Source: an uncultured Clostridia bacterium
Lineage (GTDB): Bacteria > Bacillota_I > Bacilli_A > RF39 > UBA660
Length of the DNA: 52,568 bases
Reading direction: 5' to 3'
NCBI GenBank assembly: GCA_947643225.1
Contig: CANRVH010000005.1
Span: 1 to 52,568, forward strand
Every line of letters begins with the position of its first letter. The first letter of the stretch is position 1. The position numbers were made by a program, and so were the translations under genes. The notes under the pieces were generated by a model that was not told the DNA's origin, did no database searches, and was given only the letters and a program-made list of their open reading frames with translations. This document shows positions 8,120-15,974 of the stretch, in pieces.

Positions 8120-8584
8120 CTAAATAAAATCGTTGGAAAATACTTCCTTTGAAAAGAATTTTGCATCATTAACAACAAAACCATAATTCTTATAACATGC
8201 ATGAGCTGCTTGTCTAAAATTATTAGACCATAACTCAACCGCTTTACAATTCTTTTCTTTACAAATTTTAAATACTTCATCTAACATCATAGTTGCTAAA
8301 TTATGACGTCTATATTTCGGTTTTACACAAACATGATTAATAATTGCATAGGTATTCATCTTCTCATAAATTGTTGGAATAACTGTAATTTTCACATGAG
8401 CAACAGCCTCATCGTCTATCATTCCAATCAAGTAAATTTGATTCTCATCATTCATAGTCTCTTCAAATACTTTTCTCGCATATTCTATACTTGTATTTTC
8501 TTCAAAACACTCATTACATAAATCAATAATTTTCTCTACATCATCAAGATTTGCTTTTCTAAAAACAGCATTTACTTCATTCAT
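8120..8584 (-). CDS. GNAT family N-acetyltransferase
   Basis: The 154-aa product has the whole GNAT fold. The acetyl-CoA-binding motif A is VCVKPKYRRHNLATMML (about 91-107), where the usual Gly of the pyrophosphate loop is Asn. Motif B ends in ACYKNYGF, typical of the family. It transfers an acyl group from CoA to an amine; the acceptor is unknown. It is the first gene of the operon with the CorA-like protein and the ABC exporter, so it may modify the exported compound or give self-protection. GGAGG lies eight bases before the ATG. A TATAAT box (8645-8650, minus strand) probably drives the operon. Confidence 0.85.
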   Translation of the reverse strand: MNEVNAVFRKANLDDVEKIIDLCNECFEENTSIEYARKVFEETMNDENQIYLIGMIDDEAVAHVKITVIPTIYEKMNTYAIINHVCVKPKYRRHNLATMMLDEVFKICKEKNCKAVELWSNNFRQAAHACYKNYGFVVNDAKFFSKEVFSNDFI

Positions 8585-8712
8585 TTCTTAAACCTCCAAA
8601 TACTTCTATACTACAATTTTAGAATATTCTCATATCCTAATTACATTATACATTAAACTTATCGAATAATAAACAAAAAAATAAAATACTTTTATTTATG
8701 TTACAATAAATA

Positions 8713-8721
8713 TGTTATAAT
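8713..8721 (+). promoter_or_regulatory. Extended -10 promoter of the transglutaminase-like gene
   Basis: TGT followed by TATAAT lies 47 bases before the ATG. The -35 region is weak (TATTTA), as is usual for extended -10 promoters. It is divergent from the GNAT operon. Confidence 0.55.
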
Positions 8722-8768
8722 AAATACAATAAAAAATTAGCTATATTTTAAATATTAGGAGGAAACCA

Positions 8769-9686
8769 ATGAAAAATAACGATATAATTATTAATTTTTA
8801 TCAAAACACAAGTTTATTTACTGATCTAGGACTTTACACAAATTTTGCTAAAAAATTACCTAATAATATAGAAACTTTATGTTCATTACTTAGAAATCAA
8901 ATTATTCATCCATTCGATTTAAAAGATGAAAATGAAAGAAAAAAGAAAGACAGTTTTTATGGTGATATGTCCTTAATACCTGAAACAAGCTTAATTTTTG
9001 AAAATGATCTATTTCCCAATGCAATATCAATGATAGCAGAATTATTAAGAAGAGATAATAATTTTACAACAAAAAGAAAAATTAAAGACAAAATACATGT
9101 ATGTTGTAGAGAAACCTCCATTTTACTAGTTGCAATTTTAAAAGCAAAAAACATTCCAGCAAGAACAAGATGTGGTTTCACTTATTCTGTCAGTGAAGAA
9201 GCAATGACAGGAGCTGGAGAACACTGGATTGTTGAATATTATCACAAAACAAAAGAAAAATGGATACTAGTAGATCCCACTATGTATTATGATCAAGAAA
9301 CTTTAGAATACTATAAAATTGACTATTCCTTAACAAATATTCCAAGGGATAAATTCATTTTTGCTACTGAGGCTTATTTAGGAATTAGAAATAAAAAGTA
9401 TAAATCAAAGGATATCTACTCTTTTACCAATCCAATAACTTTTGGAATAAAGGCAGCAATAAACCAATTATTTCATGATTTCCATTCTTTAATGAATAAT
9501 GAAATTCTTTTCTGTCAAAATCCAAAATATTTACAAGATATTCATTATAAATTAACAGATGATGAATATAAAGAATTAGATGAATTAGCTAATTTAATGT
9601 TAGAACCAAATAAAAATTTTGAACATTTAAAATATATATGGAACAATAATGAAAAGTTTAAAATATTATCAGGAGGCATGAATTAG
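8769..9686 (+). CDS. Transglutaminase-like (papain-fold) domain protein
   Basis: A 305-aa cytosolic-looking protein with a transglutaminase-like core. The Cys block is HVCCRETSILLVAILKAKN (near 115-133), followed by IPARTRCGF, the His block GEHWIVEYY (near 155-163) and the Asp block WILVDPTM (near 171-178), so the Cys-His-Asp triad is complete. Bacterial relatives include peptidases, amidases and cyclases; the reaction here cannot be stated. There is no signal peptide. AGGAGG lies before the ATG and a good extended -10 promoter lies upstream. It stands alone, divergent from the GNAT/ABC operon. Confidence 0.8.
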   Translation: MKNNDIIINFYQNTSLFTDLGLYTNFAKKLPNNIETLCSLLRNQIIHPFDLKDENERKKKDSFYGDMSLIPETSLIFENDLFPNAISMIAELLRRDNNFTTKRKIKDKIHVCCRETSILLVAILKAKNIPARTRCGFTYSVSEEAMTGAGEHWIVEYYHKTKEKWILVDPTMYYDQETLEYYKIDYSLTNIPRDKFIFATEAYLGIRNKKYKSKDIYSFTNPITFGIKAAINQLFHDFHSLMNNEILFCQNPKYLQDIHYKLTDDEYKELDELANLMLEPNKNFEHLKYIWNNNEKFKILSGGMN

Positions 9687-9750
9687 ATTCTAATTATATA
9701 ACAATATCTAAAATATTTTTTTCTAAAAAATAAAATATAACTCATCTACC

Positions 9751-9868
9751 TGAACCCTAAAAGTTGGACAGTTTATAAAATATTTCTGACTAGAGGTTGT
9801 AATCTATCACAATTATAATCATTAATATAGTCAACTATCGTAACAGAAAAAGCTGATTCATTACTTAA
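9751..9868 (-). mobile_element. Remnant of an IS3-family (IS150-like) element, 3' end of transposase plus terminal repeat
   Basis: On the minus strand a frame encodes ESAFSVTIVDYINDYNCDRLQP and a few more residues to TAA at 9773-9775. This matches the C-terminal pattern of IS3-family OrfB (YI-YYN--R-Q). It is followed 3 bases later by TGTCCAACTTTTAGGGTTCA (9751-9770), the typical IS150-group terminal inverted repeat. Everything upstream is lost, so it is a dead end fragment. Apart from the C10 run and the gltX terminator, this is all I see between the transglutaminase-like gene and gltX. Confidence 0.6.
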
Positions 9869-9870
9869 TA

Positions 9871-9880
9871 CCCCCCCCCC
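9871..9880. repeat. Homopolymer of ten C
   Basis: Ten consecutive C in an otherwise very AT-rich intergenic stretch, at the broken edge of the IS3 remnant. No gene or promoter obviously depends on it. It may vary in length or be an assembly artefact. Confidence 0.9.
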
Positions 9881-9950
9881 TATTAATTATTCCTTCCTTT
9901 ACTTCTTTAGAATAAATTTTATTTTACTTCATAAGATAACTTTTCCATAT

Positions 9951-9982
9951 AAAAGCCTCGTTTCTATCACCAAGAAACGAGG
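9951..9982 (-). terminator. Intrinsic terminator of gltX
   Basis: A perfect 10-bp stem CCTCGTTTCT / AGAAACGAGG with a 7-base loop is followed on the minus strand by CTTTTAT, seven bases beyond the gltX stop. It is one of the strongest terminators in the window. Confidence 0.9.
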
Positions 9983-9988
9983 TTCATA

Positions 9989-11614
9989 TTATTTCTGAAA
10001 TTCTATTCTTTTTTGTATTTCTTCTTTTCCAAGTATTTTTAAAATATCATAAAGATTAGGGGTTTGTCTCCTCCCAGTTATAACATAGCGGAGCTCTTCA
10101 CATATAGTACCAATATGTCCTTTATAATCACTTGGACTATTTTTATATTCTTTAACACTTGTAGCATAACCGTTATTAGAAGCAAGTTCTTGTATTTTTT
10201 GATACCATTCATCCTGAGTATCATCCCCACTATATAGTTGTAAATACTTTTCTAGTACATCTAAATCAAGATTTGAGTCAACTATTTTCTTTTGATCAAA
10301 TAATTCAGAAAATAAATAACTAGATTCTTGCTTAATATCTTGATAAGTTGCAATATCTTTACGAGGTCTTTTTCCATTTCGCTCAATATCAAGAAAAGAA
10401 ACCAATTTTTCTCGATTCGAAAGCATTAATTGATAAAATTCCTCATCATATTTTTTATAATAAATCAAACTATCTTCATAAATCTGTTCTGCTGTAAGTC
10501 GAGAAAAATAAGTACGACAAATATTATTTAATTTTTCTGTATCAAATAAAGTTCCACCAGTTGGCATTTTTTTAAACGAAAATGGAAAATCGATATAAGA
10601 TTTATCACTATTTTGCAAGTACCATTCTTCAAAATTAGTATTAATTATTGTAGATAAAAATAACTTAACAGCTTCAACTGGTATCCCAGCTTCATCATAA
10701 TAACTAACAGAAAATTCTGGATCTTTTCTCTTACTTAACTTTCTAATATTTCCATTTTCCTTCTTTGTAAGTGGTGCATAATGCGCATACTTTGGTGTTT
10801 TAAAACCTAATAACTGACATAACTGTAAATGTTTAGGATAACTAGGAACCCACTCATCTCCACGAATGACAACTGTAGTATGCATTAAATAATCATCGAT
10901 CACATGTGCAAAATGGTAAGTTGGTAAACCATCTTTTTTCATAATCACTTCATCGATAATATTTTCAGGTAAAGTAATATCACCCTTAATTAAATCATGT
11001 AGAATTACTTGTTTATTAATATCACCAGGTGATTTTATTCGGATAACATAATGATCACCATGATCTAAATGTTTTTTTACCTCATCTAGAGAAAGATCTC
11101 GATCAACAGCATAATAACCATATACTCCAATAGCTTCTTTTCTAAGTTCTTGTCCTTCTCTAATTTCTTGCAATTCCTCTTTACTCATAAAACAAGGATA
11201 AGCTAGTCCTTTTAAAAGTAAATCTTTAATATAAACTTGATAAATTTCTTTACGCATACTCTGAATATAAGGACCATATTGACCACTTGAAAATGCTCCC
11301 TCACTTGGCATAATACCATAATTAGATAACGTTTCTTTAATTAAATCAACAGCTCCTTCAACATACCTCTCCTGATCAGTATCTTCAAGTCTAATATAAA
11401 ATTGACCCTTACTCTGAGTAGCAAAAATATAATCCAAAAAAGCACTTTCTAGGTTTCCTATATGCATAAAACCTGTTGGACTAGGAGCAAAACGAGTAAC
11501 CTTAGCACCATCATCTAATTTTCTCTTAGGGTATCGTTGTTCTATTTCTTCTCTAGTAGCAATAATATTAGGAAACAATAAATTGGCTAATTCCTTTTTC
11601 TCTTCCTCACTCAT
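9989..11614 (-). CDS. gltX: Glutamyl-tRNA synthetase
   Basis: Class I synthetase charging tRNA-Glu, and in bacteria without GlnRS also tRNA-Gln, which GatCAB then corrects. The ATP site HIGN is in FAPSPTGFMHIGNL (about residues 42-55), and the second motif, KMSKS in the family consensus, is KLSKR in IRKLSKRKD. The true start is ATG 11614 with GGAGGGAG seven bases upstream, giving 541 aa; the open frame running further upstream is translated tRNA. It carries about 35 residues before the Rossmann fold, somewhat longer than usual. tRNA-Gln lies 41 bases upstream in the same transcript, which fits a non-discriminating enzyme (inference). Confidence 0.95.
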   Translation of the reverse strand: MSEEEKKELANLLFPNIIATREEIEQRYPKRKLDDGAKVTRFAPSPTGFMHIGNLESAFLDYIFATQSKGQFYIRLEDTDQERYVEGAVDLIKETLSNYGIMPSEGAFSSGQYGPYIQSMRKEIYQVYIKDLLLKGLAYPCFMSKEELQEIREGQELRKEAIGVYGYYAVDRDLSLDEVKKHLDHGDHYVIRIKSPGDINKQVILHDLIKGDITLPENIIDEVIMKKDGLPTYHFAHVIDDYLMHTTVVIRGDEWVPSYPKHLQLCQLLGFKTPKYAHYAPLTKKENGNIRKLSKRKDPEFSVSYYDEAGIPVEAVKLFLSTIINTNFEEWYLQNSDKSYIDFPFSFKKMPTGGTLFDTEKLNNICRTYFSRLTAEQIYEDSLIYYKKYDEEFYQLMLSNREKLVSFLDIERNGKRPRKDIATYQDIKQESSYLFSELFDQKKIVDSNLDLDVLEKYLQLYSGDDTQDEWYQKIQELASNNGYATSVKEYKNSPSDYKGHIGTICEELRYVITGRRQTPNLYDILKILGKEEIQKRIEFQK

Positions 11615-11655
11615 ATAACTCCCTCCATCTATTAAAAATAAATAATTTTCAAAAT

Positions 11656-11730
11656 TGGCTGCTCCAGCTAGATTCGAACTAGCGCATAATGCGGTCAGAG
11701 CGCACTGCCTTACCACTTGGCTATGGAGCA
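11656..11730 (-). tRNA. tRNA-Gln (anticodon CTG)
   Basis: The acceptor is TGCTCCA / TGGAGCA with discriminator G and an encoded CCA (11656-11658). The anticodon arm is GTGCG / CTCTGAC / CGCAT, anticodon CTG, reading CAG. U1-A72 is typical of tRNA-Gln. The T arm is GCTAG TTCGAAT CTAGC. It is transcribed with gltX from one promoter. Confidence 0.93.
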
Positions 11731-11743
11731 ATTCAACATATAC

Positions 11744-11772
11744 ATTTTATCTCAAAATACCACTTTTTACAA
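11744..11772 (-). promoter_or_regulatory. Promoter of the tRNA-Gln-gltX unit
   Basis: TTGTAA (11767-11772) and TAAAAT (11744-11749) on the minus strand, 17-base spacer; the -10 ends 13 bases before the tRNA 5' end. Confidence 0.65.
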
Positions 11773-11777
11773 GTACT

Positions 11778-11800
11778 AAAAAAGACTTTTTCAAAAGTCT
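11778..11800 (-). terminator. Terminator of the hypothetical gene upstream of tRNA-Gln
   Basis: AGACTTT / AAAGTCT stem with a 4-base loop (TGAA), followed by TTTTTT on the minus strand. Its first two bases overlap the stop codon of the gene it ends. Confidence 0.8.
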
Positions 11801-12338
11801 ACTTACAATTAACTACATCTTTTTTTTGAGAAATAATACAATTTAATGGATAACCAGAAAATAATATCATTCTAGTATTATAATAAACACTTTTACGTTG
11901 TCTTTCAAATACTGGACTTTTTTCCGAAAAATTAGAAAAGAAAAGAGCCTTTTCCATTATACTAAATTCTCTACTCGTATATCTTTCTAAAACATCAAAA
12001 GTAAACAAATCAATAAATTGATGAATTATACTAGCCAATTTCAAACTTTGACGTTGCTCATCAGTATCAAACAAATGATAAATTCTTTCAAAACTTAAAC
12101 TATCTGGATCTTTCAACATTTGAATTAGTTCATTTTTTAAACTAACAATATTGTTCCCCTCTCCAAATTCACTCTTTCCCTTAAAACAATAAGAACTATC
12201 CATTCTAACAGCATATAATTGATCAAAAAATTCTTTCCATTTTACCTGATTTATATCACTTCTTAAACTACAACTTAAACAAACAAAATCATTCGATTTC
12301 GGATCAAATACACAAAATTGCTTAGATTTATTACTCAT
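11799..12338 (-). CDS. Hypothetical protein, single-gene transcript
   Basis: The 179-aa product is not recognised. It begins MSNKSKQFCVFDPKSNDF and carries two N-terminal Cys in CLSC, with no signal peptide or membrane segment; the rest is mainly helical. The ATG at 12338 has GAGGGGG five bases upstream; the longer open frame to 12407 runs through the promoter and is not the real start. It has its own strong promoter and terminator, so it is expressed alone. No neighbour gives a clue to its function. Confidence 0.7.
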   Translation of the reverse strand: MSNKSKQFCVFDPKSNDFVCLSCSLRSDINQVKWKEFFDQLYAVRMDSSYCFKGKSEFGEGNNIVSLKNELIQMLKDPDSLSFERIYHLFDTDEQRQSLKLASIIHQFIDLFTFDVLERYTSREFSIMEKALFFSNFSEKSPVFERQRKSVYYNTRMILFSGYPLNCIISQKKDVVNCK

Positions 12339-12368
12339 AAAATCCCCCTCTTTTACAAAAGTGTTACC

Positions 12369-12397
12369 ATTATAACATATAAAAACAACTATTGCAA
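12369..12397 (-). promoter_or_regulatory. Strong sigma-A promoter of the hypothetical gene
   Basis: TTGCAA (12392-12397) and a perfect TATAAT (12369-12374) on the minus strand, 17-base spacer, about 30 bases before the ATG. Confidence 0.75.
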
Positions 12398-12443
12398 ACT
12401 TTTTCAAAAAATTGTCAAGCTATCAAATATAACTATTATATAA

Positions 12444-12474
12444 CAAAAAAGAAAAATACCTCTTTGTACTTTTC
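12444..12474 (-). terminator. Terminator of the TasA-like surface protein gene
   Basis: GAAAAGTAC / GTATTTTTC stem (one G-T pair), 6-base loop, followed by TTTTTTG on the minus strand; it directly follows the stop codon at 12475. Confidence 0.8.
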
Positions 12475-13767
12475 TTATTTATTAATTTCCACTACTGCCC
12501 GAACACTTCTAAGCCCACTACTTAACATCTCCATAGTATTAACATAACCAGCAGTAGTAACTCCTGCTACAAATCTAGTATTATTACTACTATTCATTGT
12601 CCAGTATGAATAAGCAGTTCCCTCCTCAGTTCCACCATAGTTAGTAGCATCTTTCATATAATTATGTAACCATACAGCACAACTTCCACTTCCATTTGTA
12701 CATGCCAATGCATTAGTCTCCTGAACCGTAATCATTCTTGCCTTTGCCGTTCTTTCTAACAAAACATAACCATTACTTGAACAGATATTGATATTATTTT
12801 CACTACCACATGTTGTATAAGCATTTTCTTTAAATACTGTTGTCCCCATAGTATAAGTCTGGTCATTGACATACTTCCATGTTTCCGTTGCTTTTTCTAA
12901 TGTTGGAAGTGCTATTGTTGGTCCATTAACATTCGTACTCTCTGACCATATTACATTACTAACAGTATCTCTTTGACTTTGCATGATTAATGTATTTCCA
13001 TGATCAAACATCACATGAAATGGAACCGTATCTGTACCGTTTACTTCATATTGAATAATTGTTCCAGCAGGACAACTACCTGCTATTCTGGTTCCATAAC
13101 AAGCTGTTTTTTGACATGTAGCCTCCTCCCCTGTTACACAATAATTATCCGCTCCCTCAGTTTGATTATAAGTATATGCTCCTATAATATGACTATTTGT
13201 TTTTTGACTAGCCTCTATTCTTAATTTTTTCTTAAATACTTTATTCGTAGCATCACGATTAAAATGGTTTTCATCCAACCATATTCGCAAAGTATATATA
13301 CTGGTAGTATCAATATCTATTAAATTACTATCTAAAATATTACTACCTAAATGATCAACAAAATCTGTCTTAATCAACACATTATCCCTTGTTAAACTAT
13401 ATTTTACATAACGATCATCAAGTCGACTTTCTCCACTTGCTAAATCAGCATCATCTAAAAAAATTGAATAATTACTCTCTATATTTCCTATATTTTTCAC
13501 TTTAAATGTGTATCCATTTGTTTCCAAACCATCCTCATCACTCATTGGAACCTGACCTGCAAGTTGAATCTCACCACCATCCGTATCATCAAAAGTCAAA
13601 TCAAGATTTCCCGCTATTAATTCAGTTCTTTTTTGACTATTAGCATTAACAACAAACCAAGCATAACTTGTCCCAAAAAGAATAATACACGTCATCACTA
13701 CTACCAAAGATAAAATGGTTACTTGTTTTTTATCCTCACCACTCAAATAATTCATATCCTTTTTCAT
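12475..13767 (-). CDS. TasA/pilin-like exported surface protein
   Basis: About 430 aa. The N terminus is a SipW-type signal or anchor: positive KKDMNYLSGEDKKQ, then a hydrophobic stretch ending FGTSYAWF, the pattern of TasA/camelysin-like proteins. The beta-rich domain that follows (about 50-190) has the TasA-like phrase AGNLDLTFDD. A Cys-bearing linker (CVTGEEATCQKTACYG) leads to a C-terminal domain ending in YWTMNSSNN...GLRSVRAVVEI, a WT...GVRPVV-type module seen in many gut Bacillota surface proteins. ATG 13767 has AGGTG nine bases upstream; ATG 13776 and GTG 13779 overlap that site. The role is probably fibre or matrix formation on the surface (inference). A decayed relative lies at 34.4-34.7 kb. 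Confidence 0.7.
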   Translation of the reverse strand: MKKDMNYLSGEDKKQVTILSLVVVMTCIILFGTSYAWFVVNANSQKRTELIAGNLDLTFDDTDGGEIQLAGQVPMSDEDGLETNGYTFKVKNIGNIESNYSIFLDDADLASGESRLDDRYVKYSLTRDNVLIKTDFVDHLGSNILDSNLIDIDTTSIYTLRIWLDENHFNRDATNKVFKKKLRIEASQKTNSHIIGAYTYNQTEGADNYCVTGEEATCQKTACYGTRIAGSCPAGTIIQYEVNGTDTVPFHVMFDHGNTLIMQSQRDTVSNVIWSESTNVNGPTIALPTLEKATETWKYVNDQTYTMGTTVFKENAYTTCGSENNINICSSNGYVLLERTAKARMITVQETNALACTNGSGSCAVWLHNYMKDATNYGGTEEGTAYSYWTMNSSNNTRFVAGVTTAGYVNTMEMLSSGLRSVRAVVEINK

Positions 13768-13809
13768 AAAAAGCATCACCTATCTTCTATTATTTTATCA
13801 TAGATAATT

Positions 13810-14559
13810 TTAACTTTCTACAAAATTTGTAATTTTCTCTAACATTTTTTTACTCTTCAAATAAAGTCCAGTATATCTCTCATAATACTCTTCTAAAAAA
13901 TAATTCACTTCTTTTAAATTTTCAAGTTTAATATCAAGTTTACTGATCTTATCAATATCCACATAATAAAACATACGAATAAGCTTAATTGTAATATCCT
14001 TTACAAGATAACCATTAGTATAACAATTACTACAAATAAATCCTCCTACTTCACTATCAATTGTTATAATATTCTTATTAGTCCCACATACACCACAACA
14101 ATCAATATTAGGTTTAACACCTAAATAATCTAAGTATTTAAGTTCTAAAATATTTGCAATAACTAAAGGAGAAAATCCCTCATTTATTTTATCCAAACTA
14201 CTTCTTAACAAATCAAAAACTTCTAAACAATCACTCTGTTTAACAACCTGTTCCGATAATTCCAAAAGATATGTTGCATAACTAACACGAGTTAAATCAC
14301 TAACAAGATGAGAATAACTATTAATTAAATCAACACTAATCAAAGTTGATAAACCATCTCTTTTATAATATATATGGAAATTCCCATAAATTAACTTACG
14401 ACTGATTCCTCTTAGTTTACTCTTCATATTTCTGCAACCCTTAGAAATAATCCCAATTAGCCCATATTCTTTAGTCAATACATTTAAAATCTTACTAGAT
14501 TCACTATAATTGACATCATTCAAAACAATTCCTGTTACACATTCAATCGCTACTTTCAT
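13810..14559 (-). CDS. recO: DNA repair protein RecO
   Basis: 249 aa, the usual RecO length. It loads RecA on SSB-covered single strands together with RecR. It has an N-terminal OB fold starting ECVTGIVLNDVNYSESSKILNVLT and a zinc site in the C-terminal half, CCGVCGTNKNIITID...CSNC (near 154-182). It overlaps yqzL by 17 bases at the end of the era cluster, the standard Bacillota order. Confidence 0.93.
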   Translation of the reverse strand: MKVAIECVTGIVLNDVNYSESSKILNVLTKEYGLIGIISKGCRNMKSKLRGISRKLIYGNFHIYYKRDGLSTLISVDLINSYSHLVSDLTRVSYATYLLELSEQVVKQSDCLEVFDLLRSSLDKINEGFSPLVIANILELKYLDYLGVKPNIDCCGVCGTNKNIITIDSEVGGFICSNCYTNGYLVKDITIKLIRMFYYVDIDKISKLDIKLENLKEVNYFLEEYYERYTGLYLKSKKMLEKITNFVES

Positions 14560-14644
14560 CCTCTTCTCCCTTAAATTTTAAATACAAAAAATAATACTTA
14601 ATATTCCCTGTTTCCTTAAATAATTTCCATGTTAATTCCTTCAT
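14543..14644 (-). CDS. yqzL: YqzL family small protein
   Basis: A 33-residue protein beginning MKELTWKLFKETGNIKYYFL. This matches the YqzL family, a tiny conserved protein encoded between era and recO in Bacillota, whose function is unknown. GAGGTGA lies five bases before the ATG and it ends with TGA inside recO. It is too short for many gene finders. The ribosome binding site lies inside a hairpin. Confidence 0.85.
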   Translation of the reverse strand: MKELTWKLFKETGNIKYYFLYLKFKGEEDESSD

Positions 14645-14646
14645 AA

Positions 14647-14676
14647 AAATCACCTCTACTAATATATTGGTGATTT
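14647..14676 (-). promoter_or_regulatory. Hairpin covering the yqzL ribosome binding site, terminator-like
   Basis: On the minus strand AAATCACC and GGTGATTT pair perfectly (8 bp, 14-base loop). The right arm includes GGTGA of the yqzL ribosome binding site and is followed by TTT. It may attenuate era read-through or hide the ribosome binding site. Confidence 0.55.
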
Positions 14677-14686
14677 CCTTTATTTT

Positions 14687-15571
14687 TTATTCATCTTCTT
14701 TTAACCCTAATTCTAAAAAGTACTTTTCCTCTTCTCGCCAATTTTTTATTGTCTTTACATAAGTTTCTAAATAAACCTTTTTTCCAAAAAATATTTCTAA
14801 ATCTTTTCTTGCTAAAATACCAACCTGTTTTAAAAGTTTTCCCCCTTTTCCAATAATAATTTTTTTCAAATTATCCCGTTCAACAACAACCAAAACATGA
14901 ATATGAATCACATCTTTTTCTTCCTTAAACTCCTCTGTATAACAAGTTACAGTATGAGGCACTTCACGATGAGTAAGTTCAAGTATCTTTTCTCTAACTA
15001 TTTCACTTGCCATAAATCTACTTGAAACATTAGTAAGTTCATCATCTGAATAGATTTTATCCTGTTCCTTCAAATATTTTTTAATTGTTTTCATAACCTC
15101 TTCAAGATTATCCTTCTTAATAGCAGAAACAGGAATAATTTCATTAAAAGGATAAAGATCTTTAGCTATATCTATTTCTTTTAGAAGTTGTTCACGACTT
15201 AATTGATCAATTTTATTAATAATTAAAAATACAGGTAAATCAATATCTTTAAGTTTTTCAAAAATGAACCGATCCCCCTTTCCAATACCAGTAGAACCAT
15301 CTACTAAAAACAATACTAAATCAACCCCATCTATATTAGAATAACTTTTTTTATTTAATAGACTATCTAATTTATTACTAGGCTTATGAATCCCTGGTGT
15401 ATCAACAAAAATAATTTGACTATCTGCATCATGATAAATACCATTAATGATATTACGGGTTGTCCCTACTTTATCACTAGTAATAGCCAGTTTAATATTT
15501 AAAATACTATTCATTAAAGTACTTTTTCCAACATTAGGCCTTCCAACTAAACTAACAAATCCTACCCTCAT
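14687..15571 (-). CDS. era: GTPase Era, 16S rRNA-binding assembly factor
   Basis: 294 aa. G1 is GRPNVGKST (10-18), G3 is DTPGIHKPSNK, G4 is NKID, and the C-terminal KH domain has IIIGKGGKLLKQVG. It binds the 3' end of 16S rRNA and helps 30S maturation. It overlaps cdd by 4 bases and lies in the conserved ybeY-dgkA-cdd-era cluster. Confidence 0.97.
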   Translation of the reverse strand: MRVGFVSLVGRPNVGKSTLMNSILNIKLAITSDKVGTTRNIINGIYHDADSQIIFVDTPGIHKPSNKLDSLLNKKSYSNIDGVDLVLFLVDGSTGIGKGDRFIFEKLKDIDLPVFLIINKIDQLSREQLLKEIDIAKDLYPFNEIIPVSAIKKDNLEEVMKTIKKYLKEQDKIYSDDELTNVSSRFMASEIVREKILELTHREVPHTVTCYTEEFKEEKDVIHIHVLVVVERDNLKKIIIGKGGKLLKQVGILARKDLEIFFGKKVYLETYVKTIKNWREEEKYFLELGLKEDE

Positions 15572-15951
15572 TTTAAATCAGCTCCTGAAAAACAATATGG
15601 TGTTAACTCTCTTACTGTAACCTTTTTTTCTCCCTCTTCAAAGTAAATAACAATTTCCATATCTAAATTACAAAACTCCACTAAAGCTTGTCTACAAATA
15701 AAACATGGATACAATAGTTGATTTGTACCTGCCTTTAAATAAAGTCTTTTAAAATCATCTTTCTGATAACCATTGCTAATTGCACTAAAAATAGCATTTC
15801 TTTCTGCACAAATTCCAGCCTGAGGCGAAGCAGTTTCTACATTTACACCCTTAAACAATGTTCCATCACTACATTCTAAAATTGCACTAACTGGATAATG
15901 AAAATAAGTACTCTTACTTTTTTCTAACAATAAATCTAATTTTTCTCTCAC
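15568..15951 (-). CDS. cdd: Cytidine deaminase
   Basis: 127 aa, tetrameric zinc type. The substrate and zinc motifs are VNVETASPQAGICAERNAI and PCFICRQAL (Cys-Ala-Glu with PCxxC). It converts cytidine and deoxycytidine to uridine forms in pyrimidine salvage. The position between dgkA and era is standard for Bacillota. Overlap with era implies translational coupling. Confidence 0.95.
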   Translation of the reverse strand: MREKLDLLLEKSKSTYFHYPVSAILECSDGTLFKGVNVETASPQAGICAERNAIFSAISNGYQKDDFKRLYLKAGTNQLLYPCFICRQALVEFCNLDMEIVIYFEEGEKKVTVRELTPYCFSGADLK

Positions 15952-15974
15952 TTTTCTAACTCCTATCTATAAAA

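Noticed and set aside
11615-11731. N-terminal extension of the gltX reading frame
   Set aside because: It is the translated tRNA-Gln and the spacer; ATG 11614 has a strong ribosome binding site.
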